Assembly (NCBI GenBank): GCA_022822665.1
Contig: JAJEAR010000012.1
Location: 186,001-250,000 of the forward strand
Direction: 5' to 3'
Origin: Alphaproteobacteria bacterium
GTDB lineage: Bacteria > Pseudomonadota > Alphaproteobacteria > Thalassobaculales > Thalassobaculaceae
DNA length: 64,000 nt
A program made the translations under genes and the position numbers. The notes under the pieces were generated by a model that ran no database searches, was not told where the DNA came from, and saw nothing but the letters and a program-made list of their open reading frames with translations. This document shows, piece by piece, positions 19,322 through 27,039 of the stretch; positions within the stretch are counted from its first letter, which is position 1, and the number at the start of each line of letters is the position of its first letter.

Positions 19322-19573
19322 ATGAAAAGTGGCGACGAAATGCTGCAGCACATTGTCGAGAAGTCCGGACTCGATGCGGACTTCAGGCAGCAGCTTCTGG
19401 AAGATCCAAAGGCAACCATCAGCGCGGAACTGGGTATCACCATTCCCGATTCCATGACCATCAAGGTCCACGAGAGCGACATGCAGACCGTTCATCTCGC
19501 GTTGCCGCCGGACCCGAACATCACCGAGGAACAGCTCGAGGCGATCTCGGCCGGTCTCTGCTGCTGCTGGTAG
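19322..19573 (+). CDS. NHLP-family RiPP precursor peptide with five-residue LCCCW core
   Basis: An 83-aa precursor of the nitrile-hydratase-like leader peptide (NHLP) family. The ATG at 19322 follows a GAGGAG ribosome site with 7-base spacing. The leader (residues 1-78) contains DADFRQQLLEDPKATI, ELGITIP, IKVHE and HLALPP, all typical of NHLP. It ends in QLEAISAG: Leu at -7, Ile at -4, Ala at -2 and Gly at -1 fit cleavage by a C39 double-glycine peptidase. The remaining core is Leu-Cys-Cys-Cys-Trp (79-83). The gene is transcribed opposite to all other genes of the cluster. Three adjacent Cys suit the YcaO cyclodehydratase nearby, and the terminal Trp suits the halogenase. The core is far shorter than usual for this family, yet the stop codon is clean and the leader intact, so truncation by frameshift is unlikely. 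Confidence 0.9.
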   Translation: MKSGDEMLQHIVEKSGLDADFRQQLLEDPKATISAELGITIPDSMTIKVHESDMQTVHLALPPDPNITEEQLEAISAGLCCCW

Positions 19574-19574
19574 A

Positions 19575-19590
19575 CCCGGCGCCAGCCGGG
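19575..19590 (+). terminator. hairpin right after the precursor stop
   Basis: A perfect six-base-pair stem with a four-base loop (CCCGGC-GCCA-GCCGGG) begins two bases after the precursor stop codon. A second near-palindrome (TCCCGG-AA-CCGGGA) lies at 19607-19620. There is no T-run. The pair separates the precursor transcript from the convergent gene ending at 19677 and could end or stabilise a short abundant precursor mRNA. Confidence 0.45.
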
Positions 19591-19676
19591 AACTTCTCCA
19601 GGGTATTCCCGGAACCGGGAGAGCCGTTCGCCGTGGCCGGGTGAACGCGTGTGCGCGGGCGCGGCAATGGTCAGCG

Positions 19677-20789
19677 TCATGGCCGGGCCGCACCCGAGAG
19701 CACGATAAATATGTACGCCTTGGCCTGCCGGAGCCGGTCCCCGGACATGACCAGCTTGATGTGGTGAATACCGCGCAGCATCACGTACCGCCCGGACTTG
19801 CCGAAGAGCAGTGACGGCCTGGCAACCCAGTTGCCGAGCGCGTCGAGCTTTTCCCGGACCACGATCTCCTCAAGCCGCAGGGCATCCAGGAACGGATCCC
19901 AGTCGGTCAGGCCATCGAGCCAGTAACGGGAGTCCTTCGTGTATCGCTGCCTGACGATCAGCGTCAGGCCGAGCGTCGGGCCGACACCGTCTTCCAGAAC
20001 GTCGATACTCGTCCCCGACCTGACAACGTTCGCGCGTTCCCTGAAACGCTCGATCACCGACCCGACGGCCGGGACATCGCCCGGCCAGCCGATACCCTCG
20101 AGATACGAACCGACGTCGCGGCTCGACCTGAAGCCCATGATGGCCAGCCTGAGCGCGCGGGAACGCGACGGAAATATCCCGAAGGAGTCCATTCGCGTGT
20201 CGGCAGGCTGCATCGAATGGGCGCGTTCGACGTTTCCGCGTTCACCGGCGGTCATTTCCCAGCCGACGCAGGAAAAGAGCGCGTCGGCCACCGTGCCGAC
20301 ATCGGTCTGCTGACCGCCGGCACCGACGATCGGACGTTCGCCTGGCCTGAGGAACAGCCCCGGAACCCGGTGCGGGAGCGACCGTGCAATGTCGTACTCC
20401 AGCATCACCTTTCTTCCGACGATCTCGCGCAACGGCGAGAACCCGGCGTCCATCCGTTCGAACAGCCGCACAAGTGCGCCCGCGGTCCCGTCCGTCCGGT
20501 CGGCTCTCGCCCGCTGCTCAAAGAACTTCGCGGCTTTGGTTCCGCTGGTGAGCGAGACGCCCAGATCCGCCTCCGGGCTGCGTTCATGCAGCGGAAGTTC
20601 AAATCCGAACGGAAACGCGCCCATGGTGATCGGGAGCCTGTCGGCGCACTCGAGCACGCGTTCCCACTCCCGGTCTCCGATGAGAACCGGCGGGATCCTG
20701 TTCCGGAAGTGTCCGAGCAACTCGCCCATGCTGCCGCCTTCCCCGGCAAGACGGTCCTGGACACGCACGAGTGCCTCGTCGATTTCCAT
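19677..20789 (-). CDS. uncharacterised RiPP-cluster protein (370 aa)
   Basis: A 370-aa soluble protein that I do not recognise. It has no signal peptide, membrane segment, P-loop or Rossmann motif. Visible stretches include ITMGAFPFGFELPLHERSPE near the N-terminus, FGIFPSRSRALRLAIMGFRS in the middle, and GIHHIKLVMSGDRLRQAKAY near the C-terminus. The last, ending in a KAY motif, is only weakly reminiscent of aromatic prenyltransferase barrels, which I would not assert. It begins nine bases after the cyclodehydratase stop and converges on the precursor gene, so it is part of the biosynthetic operon and probably a modifying enzyme or scaffold for this peptide. Confidence 0.75.
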   Translation of the reverse strand: MEIDEALVRVQDRLAGEGGSMGELLGHFRNRIPPVLIGDREWERVLECADRLPITMGAFPFGFELPLHERSPEADLGVSLTSGTKAAKFFEQRARADRTDGTAGALVRLFERMDAGFSPLREIVGRKVMLEYDIARSLPHRVPGLFLRPGERPIVGAGGQQTDVGTVADALFSCVGWEMTAGERGNVERAHSMQPADTRMDSFGIFPSRSRALRLAIMGFRSSRDVGSYLEGIGWPGDVPAVGSVIERFRERANVVRSGTSIDVLEDGVGPTLGLTLIVRQRYTKDSRYWLDGLTDWDPFLDALRLEEIVVREKLDALGNWVARPSLLFGKSGRYVMLRGIHHIKLVMSGDRLRQAKAYIFIVLSGAARP

Positions 20790-20798
20790 GGCATTGCC

Positions 20799-23153
20799 TC
20801 ACGCAATCACGGGTGCGGGATTCAGGTCGGCCTCGGCGAGGGGAGTTTTGCGCCAACCCATGCTGACCGGGACATCGTACAGGCGCCCGGGGGCAAACCG
20901 TGCCCAGAAATGCCGCATGCCCGGCACGATCACGCGCGCCACGGGCATGCCGATATCGGGCCGGGTCTGGTCCAGTACCAGGAATTCCATGCCCCGGTCC
21001 TCGACGAGGGCGCGGCAGTTCTCCACGTCCTCGCGCGTGTCGGCCGTCTCGATCCCCCGGTACCGGGACGCCGCACCGCACGGTTCACCATCAGCCGGCG
21101 CAAGCCACGAACACTCCGAGAGGCGAGCGGCCTTCCACCACCGGAGTGCCGTCGGGTCATCGATCACGGGCCGCCCGTCGGCCTTGCCGGGACGCGGTAG
21201 CCAGGTCAGGCACTGGTTCAGTTCACAGACCGCGCGCAGCGCCGCGATGCGCGGGTCGGTATGGGCGCCGGCGCCATAAATGATGTCCTCCGTCTCGCCG
21301 TCCGGTCTGCGCGAGAGCGCGACGAACACGGGAATGCCGATGTCGGAGGTGATGTCGAGCATCCACAGGTCCCGCTCGTAGCGGGCGTACTGGCCCGGGG
21401 CCGATGCAAGATACTCGTCGTTGAATACGGCAAGATCGACTGCCGGCACCCGCAGACGGTTGTACCACCAGATGGCGAATGCATCGCGTTCGGCCAGCTC
21501 GCAGAATCCCTGCAGGATGGCCTCTTCCAGGGTGTTGCCCGCCGCGCAGCCAGTGGAATCGGCAATCAGGTCCCCGGGACCCCGCTCCTCGGCCGGCATG
21601 CTGTAGAGCATCGACGTCGGCAGGTAGCGGTGCCGCTGTCGCGTGAGCGACCATACCGGCGTCCATTCGACCTCCGCGTCGGGATCGAAACGGGAAGGCA
21701 CGACGTTGTACGGGTGCCCCTGCGCGTTGATGGCCTGCGCGCTGTCGAACTGGTCATCGCTGAACAGCTGCACGTCGTTGGGATGGAGGGCGTCCCCTTC
21801 CCCGGTGAACTCGCTGAAACGCCTGCGGATGCGGATCTCGTCGCCGCCAACGGCGCTGGAATAGCGCTCGACGGCCTCGCAGAGGGCGCTTGTCTCCGAT
21901 TGCTGGCGCGTGCTGCCCTTGCCGGCGCTCTTGCTGCGCAGGCTGCGTCTGAGCGAACCCAGGCTCCTGCCGCTCACGCCGGGATTGCTTCCGGCCCAGT
22001 AGACATGCAGCCACGGATCGGTCTCGTCGGTCGTACGCGACAGCCAGCTCACGACACCGCTGACGGGGCTTACCAGGTGGCGGTAATTCGCCAGGGTGAC
22101 TTCCGGCGTGACGATGCGCGCGCCACCGCTGTTGCGGTGGGTCTTGGGACTTGCATTCAGAGACAGCGGTACCGGCGGGCGATCCGGCCGATACAACTCC
22201 CGGTCACCGCAGGAACGGCACTGCGGCCGGCGCGTGACCCGGTGCTGCGAACTCGTGAAGGTTCCGACATGCATCGCGATCGCATGCTCGTGAAGCGGCG
22301 CTTCCTCGTCCAGGACGAGCCACTTGACGAGTTCGGCCGCGACCAGGCCGAACACTGCGTCCAGCACGACCGGCTGGGATGCGAAAGGTCTGAACGCGGC
22401 CTCCTCGCCGGCCCTGGTGCGCAGAAAGCCGTGAACTTCATGGTGGCCGCGCATGCGGTGGGCCAGGCAATCCCAGCAGGGCCCCTGTCCGTCGGCGCGA
22501 AACACGGGACCGAACAGCGCCTGCATGCCGAGAGGTCGCACCAGGGTCCACGGTGCCCGTGCGTCAAGCCGGCGCCGGTTGAACCCGGCGAGGCGCGGAT
22601 CGCAATAGTCATCGCAGACGACAACAGCGAGGTCCGCATCGCCCGTGCCCACGCGCGCGCCGCATCCTTCCAAATGCCGGACCAGTTGGCAGTCACCGCC
22701 TTCAAGGGTGATGCGCCGTGACGCCAGCCGGTGCTCGACCCAGCGCGGCGATGCACCAAGCGACGACCAGTAGGCCGCCTGGTCCCGGTCCATGCCATGT
22801 TCGCCGGAGACCACATATCCCCTGGCAGACAGCGCAGCGACGGCCGCGAGAACGCCGGTCGCGGCATGGTCGCCCTCGAGTGCCGGGACAATCTCGTCCA
22901 GCGACCGGCGCCCGTCCATGAGCGCCAGCAGATCACGATAGAGCCTGCCGTGCAGCAGGGTGTTGAACGTCTCGGATACCAGCAGGGCCCGCTGCTCGCC
23001 GATGTCGTGAAACTGCAGGTGCGGTGCCAGAACCGGGAGTCGTACGAGACCCTGGTCGGCGGGCGTCGTTCTGGTCAACACCCCCCGTCCGGGGCCCGCT
23101 TTCGCCTGCGCCGGCGTCCGGGTATTCCGCTCCGGTGCGTCCGGCACGTTCAC
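20799..23153 (-). CDS. fused Ocin-ThiF / YcaO azoline cyclodehydratase
   Basis: A 784-aa fusion of the two halves of a TOMM cyclodehydratase. Residues about 35-330 form the leader-binding, ThiF-like partner domain with a zinc tetrad: Cys226 and Cys229 (GPCWDC) plus Cys312 and Cys315 (QCRSC). Residues about 345-784 form the YcaO domain, with ATP-binding Glu-rich stretches QQSETSALCEAVERYS and NTLEEAILQGFCELAERDA. The C-terminus LNPAPVIA resembles the proline-containing tail needed for catalysis. The enzyme uses ATP to cyclise Cys (or Ser/Thr) onto the preceding carbonyl, giving thiazolines. The GTG start overlaps the stop of the AlkB-fusion gene (GTGA). The three core Cys are the likely targets. 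Confidence 0.9.
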   Translation of the reverse strand: MNVPDAPERNTRTPAQAKAGPGRGVLTRTTPADQGLVRLPVLAPHLQFHDIGEQRALLVSETFNTLLHGRLYRDLLALMDGRRSLDEIVPALEGDHAATGVLAAVAALSARGYVVSGEHGMDRDQAAYWSSLGASPRWVEHRLASRRITLEGGDCQLVRHLEGCGARVGTGDADLAVVVCDDYCDPRLAGFNRRRLDARAPWTLVRPLGMQALFGPVFRADGQGPCWDCLAHRMRGHHEVHGFLRTRAGEEAAFRPFASQPVVLDAVFGLVAAELVKWLVLDEEAPLHEHAIAMHVGTFTSSQHRVTRRPQCRSCGDRELYRPDRPPVPLSLNASPKTHRNSGGARIVTPEVTLANYRHLVSPVSGVVSWLSRTTDETDPWLHVYWAGSNPGVSGRSLGSLRRSLRSKSAGKGSTRQQSETSALCEAVERYSSAVGGDEIRIRRRFSEFTGEGDALHPNDVQLFSDDQFDSAQAINAQGHPYNVVPSRFDPDAEVEWTPVWSLTRQRHRYLPTSMLYSMPAEERGPGDLIADSTGCAAGNTLEEAILQGFCELAERDAFAIWWYNRLRVPAVDLAVFNDEYLASAPGQYARYERDLWMLDITSDIGIPVFVALSRRPDGETEDIIYGAGAHTDPRIAALRAVCELNQCLTWLPRPGKADGRPVIDDPTALRWWKAARLSECSWLAPADGEPCGAASRYRGIETADTREDVENCRALVEDRGMEFLVLDQTRPDIGMPVARVIVPGMRHFWARFAPGRLYDVPVSMGWRKTPLAEADLNPAPVIA

Positions 23154-25570
23154 CTGCGCGAGAACACGGTGTCGATCTCCGCGGCGGCGCGGGACGCCGT
23201 TTCGGCAATCGCCGACTTCGCCGTATCGAAATCGTCATATCCGCAGGTTTCGGCAACGAGAGACCTGATCCGCGGACCTGACACGTCCGCAACCGCTCCC
23301 TTCTCGCCAACGAGGCTCATGATTCCGTGTATATCCCGCCACGTGGCCGCCGCCCGGGCCAGCGACCCGGCACCGGCGGCTTCGAAGACGGCTGTCGCGG
23401 TGGGGGCCGGATCATCCGGTCCCGCACCGGCACCGGTCAGTTGCAGGAAGCGCGCAGTTCTCTCGATGTCGTTCAATCCGCCGGGCATGCGGACATGGTT
23501 GACGATGTCGGGGTCTCCGGGGTCTTCCGACCGCTCCCGCAGCTGGCCGGTGTATTTCCCGTTCGCGGAGCATTCTGCCACGATCTCCTGCCGGGCCTCG
23601 GCAAGACGGCGGCCGATCGCGGGATCACCGGTCTCGAACCCGCAACGCGCCCGCGTGAGCAGGGAAATGCCGAACGCGGGGTGGTTTTCGCAATACCCCG
23701 GCACCTCGGCGATCGACAGCGCGGGAAGGAAGTCCGGACCGGGCGGGACGGGAGAGAACAGCAGACTGTCGCGCGCCAGGTCGGTCAGCGACTTCCGGAA
23801 CCGCCCGCACAGACCCGCGGTTCCGTCACCGGGCCCGCCGTCGTGGACGAACACGATGTCGACGCCAACGCCCGGATACGCCTCCCGGCTGGCAAGATCG
23901 CCCAGGAAAACGGCGGCAACCCCGCCCGCGCGCGGCGGGCCCTTCCGGTCAACGAAGTCCGCGACCTCGGCCGCAAGAACGGCCGTGATCGACGCTTCGG
24001 CGAGATTCGACAGCGCGAGGCTGGCCTCGGAAGGCGAGAGGTTTCCGCGCACGACGTGCATCCCGATCTGGAACGCCTTGTCGTTCGACCAGTTCAGAAC
24101 GGCTTCGACGCTGTCCCCGGCATTCGTCGCCGGGATCTCGGCGATCAGCTCCTTCATCTCGTGGACACCCATTTCACGGGTCCAGTACAGCCGTGCGAGC
24201 CCCCTCCGCGCGATCCTCTCCGCTTCCGGGTCCGGCCCGAACCCCCTTGGCAGATCGAGGTCGGCAAACTCCCGGTCCTGCAGGATGTCGAGAAGGTCCG
24301 GATGGCGCTCGATCCACCTGGCGAGCCGGGGTGCTGTGGCGAATATCTCGACGATGGTCTCGAACGCGTCGGGACGCGCCGCCGAGACCGGGCTGTCATA
24401 GGCGCTCCAGTCGTCGATCTCCGGATAGTGGTGCTTGCGCCATTGATCGACCAGCGGATCCATCTTCTCGAACCAGCGTTTCGGCCGCAGCACGATATTC
24501 ATCATGTCGGCATAGGTTCCGGGCAATTCGGGCGACTCGCCGGGTTTGCCGGACTGGAGCAACGGATACTGCCGGGACGCCAGCGCATGGTGATCCGCGT
24601 GGCGCTGCATGTTGAAGAACATCCAGTTGCTGAACTTCCAGTCCGCGCTCCAGGAGTGGCGGGGCATTACCTTTTCCCACCGCCCGTTCGGCAGACGCAC
24701 CCGACGCAAACCGTAGTGCTGGAAGTAGTTGCTGATTTTCATCGAAAACACGCAGCACAGGCCAAGCAGGATGAAGACAGGCACTGCCCAGGGTCCACCC
24801 ATCCAGTACACCAGTCCGTACCAGAACCCCACGGCAATACCGTAGCGCCAGAACGGATTGCTGTGGTGCCACACCGGCACGCCGCGCCGTTCCAGGCGTT
24901 CACGGACGACCTTCCAGGAATTCGACAGGTTGCTTGCAATTTCCTTCGGGAAGTACTTCCAGAAACTCTCGCCCTTCGGTGCCGACCCCATGTCGTAGGG
25001 AGTTCCGACCCTCGCATGGTGAATGTAGACGTGCTCGGTTGCGTAGTGTGGGTACGAAGCCGACGCGAGAAGGAATTCTCCGACGCGCCTTTCCCAGGTG
25101 GAACGTCGATGGATCAGTTCATGACCGACAATGAATACCGCCTGGGCTTCCATGGTCAATATGACTGCCAGGACCACGCTTTCCCAGACAGCAAACTGGT
25201 CGGCGACCAGAATCTGCCACAGACCGAACACGAGAACGGGCGGCCACAGTACTGCCCAGGCCCATACCGGCAGGTTATGCCAGAACAGGCGGTGTTCCGG
25301 CAGGCCCGCCGGGTCGAGATTGCGTCCGTCCGGACCCAGAACCCGGTCCAGGGGTCCCGCAACGCCCATGAAGACAAGTGGCGGCAACAGCCACCAGCCC
25401 CCGTGGACCGCGGCGGCCAGGATCAGCGGAAAGATGGCCAGCGGAAGGTAATGCGGAAGGGCGGCACGGATCGACGGCTCTGCACACCGGACACGACCGG
25501 CCCTGCCTGAACCCGGGCCGCCTCCTGCTCCGGCATCCTGCGGCATGGCAAACTCCCGGAAGACCGGCAT
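23150..25570 (-). CDS. AlkB-type di-iron monooxygenase fused to a GlnE-like domain
   Basis: An 806-aa membrane protein. Residues 35-390 are an alkane-1-monooxygenase (AlkB) domain with several membrane segments and the histidine boxes HELIH (150-154), EHVYIHH (179-185), QHYGLRR (284-290) and NMQRHADHHA (320-329), which bind two irons. From about 402 to the end it resembles one half of GlnE, the glutamine synthetase adenylyltransferase: WIERHPDLLDIL, DKAFQIGMHVVRGNLSPSEA, a LGDLASREAYPGVGVDIVFV nucleotidyltransferase strand, LLTRARCGFETGD, and MPGGLNDIERTARFLQL. In GlnE the strand carries Gly-Ser-Asp-x-Asp; here it is Gly-Val-Gly-Val-Asp, so the first metal-binding Asp is lost and nucleotide transfer is doubtful. 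The gene overlaps the cyclodehydratase gene by four bases. A role in oxidising the peptide or a hydrophobic partner is inference. Confidence 0.88.
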   Translation of the reverse strand: MPVFREFAMPQDAGAGGGPGSGRAGRVRCAEPSIRAALPHYLPLAIFPLILAAAVHGGWWLLPPLVFMGVAGPLDRVLGPDGRNLDPAGLPEHRLFWHNLPVWAWAVLWPPVLVFGLWQILVADQFAVWESVVLAVILTMEAQAVFIVGHELIHRRSTWERRVGEFLLASASYPHYATEHVYIHHARVGTPYDMGSAPKGESFWKYFPKEIASNLSNSWKVVRERLERRGVPVWHHSNPFWRYGIAVGFWYGLVYWMGGPWAVPVFILLGLCCVFSMKISNYFQHYGLRRVRLPNGRWEKVMPRHSWSADWKFSNWMFFNMQRHADHHALASRQYPLLQSGKPGESPELPGTYADMMNIVLRPKRWFEKMDPLVDQWRKHHYPEIDDWSAYDSPVSAARPDAFETIVEIFATAPRLARWIERHPDLLDILQDREFADLDLPRGFGPDPEAERIARRGLARLYWTREMGVHEMKELIAEIPATNAGDSVEAVLNWSNDKAFQIGMHVVRGNLSPSEASLALSNLAEASITAVLAAEVADFVDRKGPPRAGGVAAVFLGDLASREAYPGVGVDIVFVHDGGPGDGTAGLCGRFRKSLTDLARDSLLFSPVPPGPDFLPALSIAEVPGYCENHPAFGISLLTRARCGFETGDPAIGRRLAEARQEIVAECSANGKYTGQLRERSEDPGDPDIVNHVRMPGGLNDIERTARFLQLTGAGAGPDDPAPTATAVFEAAGAGSLARAAATWRDIHGIMSLVGEKGAVADVSGPRIRSLVAETCGYDDFDTAKSAIAETASRAAAEIDTVFSRR

Positions 25571-25622
25571 CCCGTTGACCTCAGGTCAACGGTAGCATTG
25601 ACCGTCGCATCCTGCAATTCCC

Positions 25623-26924
25623 TCACCCGTTCAGGATTTCGACGAGACGTTCCAGAGCTTCGATACAAAACGCGGAAGTTATCGCTTCAGAACCGTGGCC
25701 GATTTGCCCGACCAGTCCCCACTTTGCCGACTGGTCCCCGAATGCCAGAAGTTCCGGCCAGCTGCCGTCTTCCCGTTGTGAATGTTGCAGGACATTCAGG
25801 TAGTGTTCGGGATCAATCCTCTCAAGACAACCGATATTGTAGAGAGTCGACACCGCCTGGGCTGTATGAAGGACGGTTCCGAATTCTCCCTGTTGATCAC
25901 GCAAGGCGAGAACGTGTTCGGCGAGCATCGGACGAATGCGGGCAAGCGCGGGTGACGCACGTACCATGGCACGGGAAATCGCGTAGCAGATCGCGACCGT
26001 ATCGGGGTACCACCGCGACGAATCCTCGAGCCGTCCGTTCATGACCAGGCTTTCCAGCCACCGCTGGGCATCCCTAGTTTCGGGGCGATCGCCAAGGAAG
26101 GCAATGACATTCGCATTGACGACGGGGTCGGCCTCGATGCGGAAGCGCGAGACGACATCGGGTTCGCCATCGTCCAGGATCCAGGTCAGGAACCGGCCTT
26201 CCTCGTCCCGGTTCGCCAGGATCTGCGGGATGTTCCTTCCCAGCAGGACCCAGGGATGAGACCCGATGACCAGCGAACACAGTGACGTGCTGTCGAGATC
26301 CTGGGGCAGATGGCGGTAATAGCGCCACAGTCCGGGGTACTCGATGGTATCGACGAGATACGCCCTGGTCGCGGTGCGGATCCGCCGTGCACCCGCCTCC
26401 CTGCTGCTTTCAAGGGCAAGCGTGCAGAGAGCCGAAACGAACGCAGGTCGTTCGTAGTGACGTGGAACCCGTGGGTTCACGGTATTGAAACGGATGCAGT
26501 GCCAGGCCCCGTTTCCGTCGATGGTGGATTCCACGAACCCGAGACCGCGACGGATGCACTCCCTGCCGATTTCGGCAGGCGCCCGGCGGTTCGCAGCATT
26601 CGCCGCCTTGTCCGCGCCTCCGGATACGGGCGCGCGCGCGGGAGGTGCAGGATCATGGAGTGTCCTGCGAAGGAACTCCAGCGATGCCGCTCCGGCCCTA
26701 GCCGCTTCCCGTTCTGCTTCGCTGAACCTGTTGCGTGGCGGCAGTACAAGGTGCGTTGCGCGATAGGAGTCCTCGTGCACGTATATCGGATGATCCTCGT
26801 CCAGCGTCACACCCAGTTCACTTTCGATAGTCTTCCTGGGATTTTCCAGCAGACGCTTTCGAAAGTCGGTGTCTGCGCTCGCTCGCGAAACCAGGTACTC
26901 CGTCGGATCGACGGGCCTGTTCAT
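25623..26924 (-). CDS. NHLP leader fused to squalene-cyclase-like alpha/alpha toroid
   Basis: A 433-aa protein with two parts. Residues 1-78 are an NHLP leader aligning without gaps to the leader of the precursor at 19322: 30 of 78 positions match, including DFR at 20-22, ELG at 36-38, VHE at 49-51, LPP at 61-63 and the final Ala77-Gly78. Residues about 115-433 form a helical alpha/alpha toroid like terpene cyclases and prenyltransferase beta subunits. DLDSTS (209-214), DPVVNANVIAFLG (266-278) and a QW-type QREDGSW (383-389) support this. The ATG at 26924 follows a GGGAGG ribosome site. The leader may dock it on the cyclodehydratase or exporter, or the whole protein may be a peptidase substrate. 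Function is unknown. Confidence 0.8.
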   Translation of the reverse strand: MNRPVDPTEYLVSRASADTDFRKRLLENPRKTIESELGVTLDEDHPIYVHEDSYRATHLVLPPRNRFSEAEREAARAGAASLEFLRRTLHDPAPPARAPVSGGADKAANAANRRAPAEIGRECIRRGLGFVESTIDGNGAWHCIRFNTVNPRVPRHYERPAFVSALCTLALESSREAGARRIRTATRAYLVDTIEYPGLWRYYRHLPQDLDSTSLCSLVIGSHPWVLLGRNIPQILANRDEEGRFLTWILDDGEPDVVSRFRIEADPVVNANVIAFLGDRPETRDAQRWLESLVMNGRLEDSSRWYPDTVAICYAISRAMVRASPALARIRPMLAEHVLALRDQQGEFGTVLHTAQAVSTLYNIGCLERIDPEHYLNVLQHSQREDGSWPELLAFGDQSAKWGLVGQIGHGSEAITSAFCIEALERLVEILNG

Positions 26925-27039
26925 CGCTGCCTCCCGTTTGCCCGGACCCGGCTCCGGGATCCGGAACATGGCCGTTCGCGTACTGCGCCCGGACGGAGTG
27001 GCCGACACGGGCCGTCAGGCGTCTGCCCCGCAGTCCGGA

